From JBKJML01 sp046596415 (GTDB taxonomy: Bacteria > Actinomycetota > Thermoleophilia > Gaiellales > Gaiellaceae), in the NCBI GenBank assembly GCA_046596415.1, contig JBKJML010000143.1:1-10860 (forward strand): a DNA stretch of 10,860 nt, in the 5' to 3' direction. Below, piece after piece: positions 1 through 6,849 of the stretch. Position numbers and translations under genes: made by a program. Each line of letters opens with the position of its first letter. Position 1 is the stretch's first letter. The notes under the pieces are model-generated. The model did not search any database. It worked only from the letters and a program-made list of their open reading frames with translations, and was not told the origin of the DNA.

Positions 1-874
1 GCTTTCTGAGCTCGGCGAGCTGGGCCTGCTCGGCGAGCTCGAGCGCCGCGGCCTCGTGACGGGTGTCGAGAACGACGCTGCGGAGCTCGCGGGCGGCATC
101 GTCGTGACCCAGGACGCGCTCGTCGAGGGCGTTCACTTCCGGCTCGACTGGACGTCGTGGCGCGACCTCGGCTACAAGGCCGCCGCGGTGAACATCAGCG
201 ATCTGGCCGCCTCGGCGGCGCAACCCGAGGCGCTTGTCGTCACGCTCGGGTTGCCACCCGAAACGTCGCTCGAGAACGTCGTCGAGCTGTACGAGGGCCT
301 CGCCGAGGCGGGCGTGCCCGTCCGAGGCGGCGACACGACTGCCGCGCCGCAGGTTGTGCTCAGCGTGACGGCGATCGGCCGCTCCGCCCGGGTTCCCGGC
401 CGTGCGGGGGCGCGTCCCGGCGATGCGCTCGTCGTGACCGGGGCGCTCGGCGGCTCGGCCGCCGGCCTCCTCTGTCTCCGAGAGGGCGTGAGCTCGCCGG
501 TCGTCGCCGAGCATCTCCGGCCACCGCTTCGCATCGAGGAAGGGCTGGCGCTCGGGCGTACCGCCTCGGCGATGCTCGATCTCTCCGACGGTCTCGCCGC
601 CGACGCCGCGCGGCTCGCAGCGCGATCGGGCTGTCGCGTGGTGATCGAGCTCGAGCGGGTGCCGGTCTCGCCGGGCGCGGTCGCCATCGCGGAGCGGCTC
701 GGGGTCGACCTCTGGCAGCTCGTCGCCGGTTTCGGCGAGGACTACGAGCTCCTCGCCGCCACTCGTGATCCCCAGGGATTCGACGAGATCGGCCGCTGCG
801 AGGCGGGCGAGGGAGCGGTGCTCCGGCTCGACGGACGCCCGCTCGCGCTGCGCGGATACGAGCACTTCACGTAG
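1..874 (+). CDS. thiL: Thiamine-monophosphate kinase, 5' end just outside window
   Basis: ThiL phosphorylates thiamine monophosphate with ATP to give thiamine diphosphate, the cytosolic last step of cofactor synthesis. The first full codon is at base 2 and 290 residues are in the window. They open with LSELGELGLL, the usual ThiL N-terminus, so probably only a few residues are missing upstream. A later in-frame GTG at 56 would cut off this conserved start and is rejected. Family landmarks by window residue are QDALVEGVHF (37-46), NISDLAA (64-70), VRGGDTT (107-113), VTGALGG (145-151), LDLSDGLAAD (192-201) and GFGEDYEL (243-250). Fold and length are normal. The first loop reads VENDAAEL where most ThiL have GDDAA, so the first Asp of the usual DD pair is Asn and the second Asp is kept. 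The permease gene follows 54 bp downstream on the same strand and may be cotranscribed. Confidence 0.95.
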   Translation, partial: LSELGELGLLGELERRGLVTGVENDAAELAGGIVVTQDALVEGVHFRLDWTSWRDLGYKAAAVNISDLAASAAQPEALVVTLGLPPETSLENVVELYEGLAEAGVPVRGGDTTAAPQVVLSVTAIGRSARVPGRAGARPGDALVVTGALGGSAAGLLCLREGVSSPVVAEHLRPPLRIEEGLALGRTASAMLDLSDGLAADAARLAARSGCRVVIELERVPVSPGAVAIAERLGVDLWQLVAGFGEDYELLAATRDPQGFDEIGRCEAGEGAVLRLDGRPLALRGYEHFT

Positions 875-913
875 CGAGCTGGCCAAGAGCTTGCGCGCGC
901 ACGCTTCACGCGT

Positions 914-920
914 AAAGGTG
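914..920 (+). promoter_or_regulatory. Ribosome binding site of the permease gene
   Basis: AAAGGTG lies 8 nt upstream of the GTG at 929, good Shine-Dalgarno spacing, and decides that start. It stands out because several other genes in the window lack such a site and seem to be read from leaderless mRNA. I see no convincing -10 box in the 54 bp after thiL, so the permease may depend on thiL transcription. Confidence 0.65.
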
Positions 921-928
921 ATGCGACG

Positions 929-1963
929 GTGGCTGCTTATGTCGTACGTCGTCTCGGCTGGGCGGTCGGGCTCTTCCTGATCGTCACGCTCTACACGTAC
1001 GTCCTCTTCTTCCTCATCCCGTCGAGCCCGGTGCAGCTCGGGCGAGGACAGTCCGAGGTCGAGTCGGTCGACGTGCGCGACGCCCTCCACGTCGAAGGGA
1101 ACATCTTCCAGGAGTACGGGACCTTCCTCTGGCGCGTCGTCCACCTCGACCTGGGCCAGTCGTTCTCGAACCGCCGCGACGTGACCCTGATCCTCTGGCA
1201 GGCAGCGCCCGTCACGGCGTCGCTCGTGCTCGGCGCAGTCGTCGTCTGGCTACTGGTCGCCTTCCCGATCGGGCTCCTCTCGGCGCTGCGGGCGCGCTCA
1301 CTGCTCGACCGCACTGCGATGGTCTGCGTCCTGATCGGCGTCTCGGCGCATCCGCTCTGGATCGGCTACCTGCTCTCGTACTACTTCGGCTTCAAGCTCG
1401 CCTGGCTGCCGATCAACGGCTATTGCGACATCTTCAGCGCCACGACCTCCTGCGGCGGGCCCGTGCAGTGGGCCTACCACCTGGTGCTCCCGTGGACGGC
1501 GTTCGCGCTCGCGTTCGCGGCCATGTACGCCAGGATGATCCGCGCCAGCGTGCTCGACATCCTGCACGAGGACTACGTGCGCACGGCGCGGGCGAAGGGG
1601 CTCGGTGACTGGTCCGTCATGAAGACGCACGTGCTGCGGAACGCGATGCTGCCGATCGTGACGATGATCGGGATGGACGTGAGCGCGCTCGCGTTCGCGC
1701 CCACCGTCTTCGTCGAGCGGGTGTTCGGCCTGCCCGGGATCGGGAATCTGCTGTTCATCTCACTGCAGCGCCACGACCTGCCGGTGATCGTCGGCATCGT
1801 GGTCGTCGTCACGAGTGCGATCTTGTTCTTCAACCTCCTCGTCGACCTGCTCTACGGCGTGCTCGACCCGCGTATCCGCCCTACCGGCCGGGTCAGGCTG
1901 CCGAAGCTCGCCCCGGCGCACGGCGGCGAGCACGGTCGCGCGCCCGCACCGACGACGCCCTAA
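929..1963 (+). CDS. DppB/OppB-type ABC transporter permease, standing alone
   Basis: This is an inner-membrane permease of the dipeptide/oligopeptide/nickel ABC importer family (BPD_transp_1). The 344-residue product has an N-terminal helix (about 9-30), a periplasmic stretch (about 31-90), and further hydrophobic segments near 95-120, 130-152, 182-205, 240-262 and 284-310. The cytoplasmic EAA loop that docks the ATPase is clear at 217-243 (VRTARAKGLGDWSV, then HVLRNAMLPIVT). ERVFGLPGIG (263-272) and the DPRIRP end (313-318) are typical of DppB. A hydrophilic tail of about 25 residues follows. Cys166 and Cys175 in a predicted outside loop could form a disulfide. No DppC partner, ATPase or solute-binding protein is in the window, so its substrate cannot be read from context. 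It starts at GTG with a good ribosome site and converges on the thioredoxin gene with only 6 bp between them. Confidence 0.92.
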   Translation: MAAYVVRRLGWAVGLFLIVTLYTYVLFFLIPSSPVQLGRGQSEVESVDVRDALHVEGNIFQEYGTFLWRVVHLDLGQSFSNRRDVTLILWQAAPVTASLVLGAVVVWLLVAFPIGLLSALRARSLLDRTAMVCVLIGVSAHPLWIGYLLSYYFGFKLAWLPINGYCDIFSATTSCGGPVQWAYHLVLPWTAFALAFAAMYARMIRASVLDILHEDYVRTARAKGLGDWSVMKTHVLRNAMLPIVTMIGMDVSALAFAPTVFVERVFGLPGIGNLLFISLQRHDLPVIVGIVVVVTSAILFFNLLVDLLYGVLDPRIRPTGRVRLPKLAPAHGGEHGRAPAPTTP

Positions 1964-1969
1964 GAAGTT

Positions 1970-2287
1970 CTAAGCGGAGAGATACGGTGCGAAGACGCGT
2001 TCGTAATGCGAGCGAGACCGGGCGCCGACCACTGTCTCGCGCGGTTCGCCGCCCGCAAAGAGAATCACCGTGGGCAGCGAGAGCACGCCGTAGCGCGACG
2101 GCACGGCCAGATTCTCGTCCAGGTTCAGCTTCGTGAGCAGCAGGCGCCCGTCGCTCTCGGCCGCAATCGCCTCGAGGTGCGGCTCGATGGCCTTGCACGG
2201 GCCGCACCAGGGCGCCCAGAAGTCGACGAGAACCGGGAGCTCGGAGGCCAGCACTTCCGCCTCGAACGTCGCGTCGGTGACCTCCAT
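1970..2287 (-). CDS. Thioredoxin
   Basis: A 105-residue thioredoxin that reduces or exchanges disulfides in the cytoplasm. The active site WCGPC is at residues 27-31 inside VDFWAPWCGPC, and the cis-proline loop LPT is at 71-73. The following strand ILFAGGEP and C-terminal helix are in place, and the length is normal. There is no signal peptide, so it is not a periplasmic TlpA-like form. The ATG shares one base with the TGA of the upstream membrane-protein gene (TGATG), so translation is very probably coupled. It is the last gene of a GT2, membrane protein, thioredoxin unit. The reading frame stays open upstream to 3046, but that extension is the arginine-rich shadow of the membrane-protein gene; the coupled ATG is the start. 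Which thioredoxin paralogue this is (trxA or other) cannot be told from this window. Confidence 0.93.
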   Translation of the reverse strand: MEVTDATFEAEVLASELPVLVDFWAPWCGPCKAIEPHLEAIAAESDGRLLLTKLNLDENLAVPSRYGVLSLPTVILFAGGEPRETVVGARSRSHYERVFAPYLSA

Positions 2288-3036
2288 CAGCGCTCCCCGA
2301 GCGAGTGGACGCGATGGGCGCGTTCGGCGCGCCTGTGGCGGACGTTGCCGCGAACGAGCAGCACGAGTGGTACGACCAGGAGCATCGAGAGGACGCCGAG
2401 CGGCAGCAGCAGCCAGCGAGCGTTGAGCTTGCCGTGGTCGTAGAGCTGCGGCCGGGAGGAGCCGGCGGTCGGCTTGGCCGCCGGCTTCGCCGGTGTCGCC
2501 GCGGCGCCGAGCGTGGCCTGTGGTGACCACTGGTCGACGAGCCAGCGGCCCTTCGTCAACGTCAGCTCGGCTGAGTAGACGAGGACGCGCCCCCGCGAGC
2601 CTTCCTTCGGCTGGAGCATCACGTCGATCCCGACCATGTTGCCGGCGGCGTACGCCTGTCGCCAGCTCGACGTCCGCAACGCGTTCGCCGGGTAGGGGAA
2701 GACCGGCAGGTCGCCGGCCGTCCACTGGTCGTGACTGACGGCCGCGCGCATCTCCGGCGATGCGAGCGCCCACCCGCGGTCGAGGTCGCGCCGCACGACG
2801 GCGGTGCGGACGAACTCGGTCACGGTACGGTCGAGCGCGGAACGAAGCTGCGGCGTCAGGCGGATCGGCTTCTCGGTCCGCAGGACGACGGCTGCGCCGC
2901 CCTCGTGTGCGATCAAGCCGAAATCGTGGCGCGTCGGCATCGTGACGACTGCGACCGCGACCGCAACGACGGGCACGACGGCGGCCGCAGACCAGGCGAG
3001 CCGGCGCCGCCGGCGTGGAGAGGAGAGAGAGGCCAC
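2287..3036 (-). CDS. Two-helix membrane protein with extracytoplasmic domain, function unknown
   Basis: I do not recognise a named family. With the GTG start at 3036 the product is 249 residues: an Arg-rich N-terminus (PRRRRRR, 7-12), a hydrophobic helix (about 14-33), and a soluble part (about 36-172). An Ala/Pro/Lys linker (about 175-196), a second strong helix (207-229, WLLLPLGVLSMLLVVPLVLL) and a basic tail follow. The basic residues flanking both helices put the middle domain outside and both ends in the cytoplasm. The middle domain has the helix-then-strands feel of NTF2/SnoaL-like folds (SALDRTVTEFVRTAVVRRD, later GRWLVDQWSPQAT), but that is only an impression. The start is supported by a TACCAT box 8 nt upstream on this strand and by its position 38 bp after the GT2 stop. 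A further Met at residue 33 lies at the end of the first helix and is a less likely start. It ends in a one-base overlap with the thioredoxin ATG. Confidence 0.75.
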   Translation of the reverse strand: MASLSSPRRRRRLAWSAAAVVPVVAVAVAVVTMPTRHDFGLIAHEGGAAVVLRTEKPIRLTPQLRSALDRTVTEFVRTAVVRRDLDRGWALASPEMRAAVSHDQWTAGDLPVFPYPANALRTSSWRQAYAAGNMVGIDVMLQPKEGSRGRVLVYSAELTLTKGRWLVDQWSPQATLGAAATPAKPAAKPTAGSSRPQLYDHGKLNARWLLLPLGVLSMLLVVPLVLLVRGNVRHRRAERAHRVHSLGER

Positions 3037-3044
3037 GATCGTCC

Positions 3045-3050
3045 ATGGTA
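3045..3050 (-). promoter_or_regulatory. Possible -10 box for the membrane-protein gene
   Basis: On the minus strand TACCAT fits the actinobacterial TANNNT -10 pattern and ends 8 nt before the GTG at 3036, with no Shine-Dalgarno-like purines before that start. This could be an internal leaderless promoter giving the membrane protein and thioredoxin their own transcript. No -35 element is evident. The match rests on three fixed bases, so it could be chance. Confidence 0.35.
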
Positions 3051-3074
3051 GAGACGATCGCCAGTCGACTCGGG

Positions 3075-3776
3075 TCAGCGGAAGCGGAGGAGCGGCACCT
3101 TCCACAGTGCTTCGAGCACGATCCGGCGCGACATCTTCGAGCCGCCGGCCTGCCGGTCGGAGAAGCGGATGGGCACTTCGACGACGCGGAAACCGGCCCG
3201 TCGTGCCCGGTAGGTCATCTCGATCTGGAAGACGTAGCCGTCGGCTTCGATCCGCCGCAGGTCGATCGCCTCGAGCACTGCGCGGCGAAAGCACTTGAAG
3301 CCGCCGGTCGGGTCGCGCACCGGCATCAGCAGCAACCGCGTGTAGAGCGACGCCCCCTTCGAGAGAGCACGCCGGACGAAACCCCAGTCGTCGACGCCCC
3401 CGCCCGCCACGTAGCGCGAGCCGAGCGCGAGGTCGGCGCCCCCCTCGACCGCCGCGATCAGTCTCGGCACGTCGTTCGGGTCGTGCGAGAAGTCGCAGTC
3501 GATCTCCAGCACGAGCTCGGCGCCCCCCGCGAGCGCCCGCTCGAAGCCCGCCACGTAGGCCCGGCCGAGCCCCTCCTTACGCGTGCGGTGGAGCACCTCC
3601 ACCCACGGCAGCTCCTCCGCGAGGCGGTCGGCGATCTCGCCGGTGCCGTCGGGAGAGCCGTCGTCGATCACGAGCACGCGGTCGCGCGCCGTATCGAGCA
3701 CCTCGCCGAGCGCACGCACCATCGGCTCGATGTTCTCGTGCTCGTTGTAGGTGGGCAGGCAGACGACAGCACGCAC
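3075..3776 (-). CDS. GT2 glycosyltransferase, dolichol/polyprenol-phosphate mannose synthase type
   Basis: A 233-residue family 2 glycosyltransferase of the DPM1/Ppm1 type, expected to move mannose (or another hexose) from a nucleotide sugar to polyprenyl phosphate at the cytoplasmic face of the membrane. This lipid donor feeds extracytoplasmic glycosylation. The N-terminus VVCLPTYNEHENI (4-16), DDGSPDGTG (38-46), the metal-binding DCDFSHDP (93-100, where many homologues read DADLSHDP), GSRYVAGGG (119-127) and DPTGGFKCFRR (155-165) are all present. There is no C-terminal membrane segment, as in the stand-alone catalytic form. The start is GTG at 3776. No ribosome site precedes it, and a -10-like GATGAT lies 6 nt upstream, suggesting a leaderless mRNA. 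It is the first gene of the unit with the membrane protein and thioredoxin, and is divergent from polX with 18 bp between start codons. The exact sugar is inferred from similarity only. Confidence 0.88.
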   Translation of the reverse strand: MRAVVCLPTYNEHENIEPMVRALGEVLDTARDRVLVIDDGSPDGTGEIADRLAEELPWVEVLHRTRKEGLGRAYVAGFERALAGGAELVLEIDCDFSHDPNDVPRLIAAVEGGADLALGSRYVAGGGVDDWGFVRRALSKGASLYTRLLLMPVRDPTGGFKCFRRAVLEAIDLRRIEADGYVFQIEMTYRARRAGFRVVEVPIRFSDRQAGGSKMSRRIVLEALWKVPLLRFR

Positions 3777-3794
3777 GGCCGTATCATCGCCGTC
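3777..3794. promoter_or_regulatory. Compact divergent promoter between GT2 and polX
   Basis: Only 18 bp separate the two start codons. On the plus strand TATCAT (3782-3787) fits TANNNT and ends 7 nt before the polX ATG. On the minus strand GATGAT (3788-3783) fits two of the three fixed bases and ends 6 nt before the GT2 GTG. The boxes share five base pairs. Neither gene has room for a ribosome site, so both transcripts would begin at or next to the start codon. No TTGACA-like -35 is visible on either side. Initiation in opposite directions should be mutually exclusive at any instant. Confidence 0.6.
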
Positions 3795-5501
3795 ATGGCT
3801 GGAACGCTGCCGCGGAACGCCGACCTTGCCGACCGGCTCGAGCTGCTGGCCGACCTGAGCGAGCTCGAGGGCGAGGACTCGTTCCGCGTACTCGCCTACC
3901 GTCGTGCGGCGTCCCGGATCCGCGAGACGGCCGTCTCCGTCGCCGAGCTGGCGCTCGCGGGAAAGGCGAAGGCGCTCCAGGGGATCGGCAAGACGATCGA
4001 GGAGAAGATCGTCGAGGTGGTCGAGACGGGGACGATGCAGGCGCTCGAGCAGCGGCTCGCGCTCGTCCCGGTCGAGGTCGTCCAGTTCATGCGGCTGCCG
4101 GGTCTCGGCCCGAAGACGGCGCGGCGCATCTGGCAGGAGCTCGGCGTCAAGACGGTGGCCGAGTTGAAGGCTGCCGCCGAGGGCGAGCGCCTGCGGGCGC
4201 TGCCGGGCCTCGGCGCGAAGTCGGAGGAGAAGATCCTCAAGGCGCTCGCCGCCGCGCCTACCGGCGGGTCGGATGGCCGCCGGCTGCTCGGCGACGGGCT
4301 ACCGGCCGTGCTCGCCGTCGTCGAGGCGCTGAGGGCGCATCCGGCGGCGGTGAAGGTGTCGGAGGCCGGCTCGGCACGGCGGCGGCGGGAGACCTTCCGC
4401 GACCTCGACGTGATCGCCACGTCCGCTGACGCACCGGCTCTGATCGACTTCTTCACGAAGCTCGACTGGGTTGCCGACACGGTCGCCAAGGGCGACACGA
4501 AGGCAACCGTGATCTCGAACGCCGGGCTCCGCTTCGACCTCCGCGTCGTGCCGCCGGAGTCGTACGGGAACCTGCTTCAGCATTTCACCGGCTCGAAGGA
4601 GCACAACGTCGCGATGCGCGAGGAGGCTGTGCGAAGCGGGCTTTCGATCTCCGAGTACGGGATCGAGACGACCGAGACGGGCGAGGTCGCCCACCACGAG
4701 ACGGAGGAGGAGCTCTACGCCTACCTCGGCTACGAATGGATCCCACCCGAGCTGCGCGAGAACGCCGGCGAGCTCCAGGCGGCGCGGGAGGGGACGCTGC
4801 CGGCACTCGTCGAGCGCGCCGACCTGCGTGGCGACCTCCACTCGCACTCGACGTGGTCGGACGGCCGCGCCTCGATCGAGGAGATGGCGCTCGGCGCGAT
4901 CGCCCTCGGGCATGAGTACCTCGCGATGTGCGACCACTCGCAGCGGCTGCGCGAGGGCCGGCTCGAGCGCCAGTGGGAGGAGATCGACGCGCTGAACGAG
5001 CAGCTGGCGCCGTTCCGGCTCCTGAAAGGCGTCGAGGTGAACATCCGTGCGAACGGCGAGCTCGACCTCACCGACGAGCTGCTCGCCCCGCTCGACTGGG
5101 TGCTGGCCTCGGTGCACTCGAGCTTCGACAACGATCCGACCGGGCGCGTCCTCTTGGCGATGGACAACCCGCACGTCGACTGCATCGGCCACCTGACGAG
5201 CCGCAGGATCTCCACGCGCCCACCTTCCGACGTGTCGGTCGAGCGGGTCGTCGAGGCCGCGCTTGCAACCGGCACGTTCCTCGAGATCAACTCGCAGCCC
5301 GACCGGCTGGATCTCCGCGACGTGCACGCCCGCTTCGCCGGCGAGGCAGGGCTCAAGCTCGTCGTCTCGAGTGACGGCCACCGGGTGGGTGCGCTCGAGT
5401 ATGTCGAGCTCGGCATCGCACAGGCGCGGCGAGCGTGGCTCACAAAGGATCAGGTCTTGAACACCCGGTCGTGGGTCGACATCGAGCGGCTGCGGCGGTG
5501 A
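3795..5501 (+). CDS. polX: DNA polymerase X with PHP phosphoesterase domain
   Basis: A bacterial/archaeal PolX, a gap-filling repair polymerase that also carries a metal-dependent 3'-5' exonuclease. The 568-residue length is normal. The N-terminal 8-kDa-like and helix-hairpin-helix part has LQGIGKTIEEKI (61-72), LPGLGPKTARRI (101-112) and LPGLGAKSEEKIL (136-148). The nucleotidyltransferase core begins at AGSARRRR (191-198), with catalytic Asp203 and Asp205 (DLD) and Asp248 (RFDLRV). The PHP domain keeps DLHSHSTWSDG (347-357), CDHSQ (379-383), GVEVNI (412-417), ASVHSSF (438-444), CIGHLTSRR (463-471) and SSDGHR (525-530). All metal ligands I can place are intact, so both activities are predicted. 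The start is the ATG at 3795, preceded by TATCAT 7 nt away. The frame is open further upstream, but only as antisense to the GT2 gene. The stop overlaps the next start as GTGA. Confidence 0.96.
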   Translation: MAGTLPRNADLADRLELLADLSELEGEDSFRVLAYRRAASRIRETAVSVAELALAGKAKALQGIGKTIEEKIVEVVETGTMQALEQRLALVPVEVVQFMRLPGLGPKTARRIWQELGVKTVAELKAAAEGERLRALPGLGAKSEEKILKALAAAPTGGSDGRRLLGDGLPAVLAVVEALRAHPAAVKVSEAGSARRRRETFRDLDVIATSADAPALIDFFTKLDWVADTVAKGDTKATVISNAGLRFDLRVVPPESYGNLLQHFTGSKEHNVAMREEAVRSGLSISEYGIETTETGEVAHHETEEELYAYLGYEWIPPELRENAGELQAAREGTLPALVERADLRGDLHSHSTWSDGRASIEEMALGAIALGHEYLAMCDHSQRLREGRLERQWEEIDALNEQLAPFRLLKGVEVNIRANGELDLTDELLAPLDWVLASVHSSFDNDPTGRVLLAMDNPHVDCIGHLTSRRISTRPPSDVSVERVVEAALATGTFLEINSQPDRLDLRDVHARFAGEAGLKLVVSSDGHRVGALEYVELGIAQARRAWLTKDQVLNTRSWVDIERLRR

Positions 5502-6790
5502 GCTCGTTCCGGGAAGACGGTGCGGCGGCGCTCGAGTGGGCCGCCTCCTATCTGGAGCGCGTGCGCGAGCTGCCCGTTCTCGCGCAGGTCGAGCCGGGCG
5601 AGATCCGTGCGCGGCTTCCCGCCTCCCCGCCGGAGACCGCCGAGCCATTCTCTGCCGTCCTGCGCGACCTCGACGAGATCCTCCTGCCGGGGATGACCCA
5701 CTGGCAGAGCCCGCGCTTCTTCGCCTACTTCGCCAACACCGGCTCCGAGCCGGGGATTCTCGCCGAGCTCCTGGCGGCGACGCTCAACCAGGTCGGGATC
5801 CTCTGGCGTGCCTCACCGGCGCTGCAGGAACTGGAGGAGCTGACCCTTGATTGGCTGGCCCAGCTCCTCGGCCTACCAACGGGCCTGCATGGACACATCG
5901 AGGACACCGCCTCGACCGCGACGATGGCCTCGCTCGCCGCCGCGCGAGCCGCGCGACCCGACGCACGGGTGGTCGTCTGCTCCGAACACGCCCATTCGTC
6001 GGTCGCGAAGGCCGCGCGCCTGCTCGAGCTGGAACTTCGGACGGTGCCGGGCGACCGTGACTTCGCCTTGCGGCCCGACGCGCTCGACCTGGAGGGAGCC
6101 TGCGCGGTCGTGGCGACGATCGGCACCACCTCGTCGGCCTCGATCGATCCGGTGCCGGCGATCGCCGACGCGGCCGAAGCCGCCGGCACGTGGCTCCACG
6201 TCGACGCCGCCTACGCCGGTTCGGCCGCAGTCTGCCCCGAGCTCCGGCCGCTCTTCGCCGGCTGGGAGCGGGCCGACTCGATCGTCGTCAACCCGCACAA
6301 GTGGCTGCTCGTGCCGATGGATTGCTCGGCCATCTGGACGCGCCGCCCCGAGGACTTCCGCCGCGCTTTCAGCCTCGTCCCCGAGTATCTGCGCGTGAGC
6401 GAGGAGGTAACGAGCCTGAGCGAGTACGGCCCGGCGCTCGGCCGTCGGTTCCGGGCGCTCAAGCTCTGGGCCGTCCTTCGTTGCTACGGCCGCGAAGGCC
6501 TCCAGGAACGGATCCGCGAAGCGATCCGGCTGGCCGCTCGCTTCGAGGAATGGGTCGAGGCGGAGCCCGGCTGGGAGGTCTGCGCGCCGCGCAGCTTCTC
6601 GCTTGTCTGCTTCCGGCGGGAGGGGAGCGACGACGAGAACGAGGCGATCATGGAACGGGTCAACGCGAGCGGCGAGGCCTATCTCTCGCACACGAAGCTC
6701 GACGGCAGGTTCGTGCTGCGCCTCGCGATCGGGAACGCCCGCACCACCGAGGCCGACGTTCGTGCCGCCTGGGAACTGCTCCGGCGTTAG
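5498..6790 (+). CDS. PLP-dependent aromatic-amino-acid-decarboxylase-family enzyme (group II)
   Basis: A 430-residue fold-type I PLP enzyme of the group II decarboxylase family (aromatic-L-amino-acid, histidine and tyrosine decarboxylases and relatives). The N-terminal swapped helices (SYLERVRELPVL, 17-28) and THWQSPRFFAYF (67-78) match the family. So do EDTASTAT (135-142), AHSS with the PLP-stacking His166 (165-168), HVDAAYAGS with Asp236 (234-242), VNPHKWLLV with the Schiff-base Lys268 (264-272), and GRRFRALKLW (315-324). In an ungapped match from GRRFR back to the human enzyme (LITDYRHWQIPLGRR), the catalytic loop Tyr332 position is Leu307. The human FPT segment (Thr82) reads FAN here. The amine, or even decarboxylation itself, is therefore uncertain; a decarboxylation-deamination enzyme is possible. 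The start is the GTG overlapping the polX stop by 4 nt. An in-frame ATG at 5435 would add unconserved residues. It probably forms an operon with polX, with no functional link I can name. Confidence 0.9.
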   Translation: MSSFREDGAAALEWAASYLERVRELPVLAQVEPGEIRARLPASPPETAEPFSAVLRDLDEILLPGMTHWQSPRFFAYFANTGSEPGILAELLAATLNQVGILWRASPALQELEELTLDWLAQLLGLPTGLHGHIEDTASTATMASLAAARAARPDARVVVCSEHAHSSVAKAARLLELELRTVPGDRDFALRPDALDLEGACAVVATIGTTSSASIDPVPAIADAAEAAGTWLHVDAAYAGSAAVCPELRPLFAGWERADSIVVNPHKWLLVPMDCSAIWTRRPEDFRRAFSLVPEYLRVSEEVTSLSEYGPALGRRFRALKLWAVLRCYGREGLQERIREAIRLAARFEEWVEAEPGWEVCAPRSFSLVCFRREGSDDENEAIMERVNASGEAYLSHTKLDGRFVLRLAIGNARTTEADVRAAWELLRR

Positions 6791-6849
6791 AACTCACTTC
6801 AGAACGAGGCCTTGGCCCGACGGCGAAGGGTCATTCCGAAATGAGTTCT
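6789..6849. terminator. Long imperfect hairpin between convergent genes, probable bidirectional terminator
   Basis: Arms 6789-6807 and 6831-6849 are inverted repeats of 19 nt with three differences (left bases 6797, 6801, 6805). Inside the loop a second stem forms: CCTT 6810-6813 with AAGG 6826-6829, and GCC 6815-6817 with GGC 6822-6824 around a CGAC tetraloop. All three arm differences become G-U pairs in minus-strand RNA but A-C mismatches in plus-strand RNA, so the stem is better in the otsB transcript. The TAG of the decarboxylase gene (6788-6790) and the TAA of otsB (6851-6849) both lie in or at the stem base. There is no proper U-tract on either side, so this is not a textbook intrinsic terminator. 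Confidence 0.6.

Noticed and set aside
1961..1975. Small palindrome AGAAGTTCT at the permease/thioredoxin junction as a terminator
   Set aside because: A four-base-pair stem with a one-base centre is too small to terminate; no U-tract on either strand.
2288..3046. Arg-rich N-terminal extension fused to thioredoxin
   Set aside because: It is the shifted-frame shadow of the membrane-protein gene. The thioredoxin ATG overlaps that gene's stop and yields a normal-length protein.
3015..3794. 260-codon upstream extension of the polX frame
   Set aside because: It is antisense to the GT2 and membrane-protein genes, unrelated to PolX, and full-length PolX starts at 3795 behind a fitting -10 box.
5435..5497. 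Earlier ATG for the decarboxylase-family gene
   Set aside because: It adds about 20 residues unlike the family N-terminus and overlaps polX coding sequence. The GTGA overlap at 5498 fits better.
4299..5648. 449-codon open frame on the minus strand across polX
   Set aside because: It is antisense to intact, motif-rich polX codons, is Arg/His/Val-heavy and has no recognisable motif. High-GC codon bias keeps antisense frames open.
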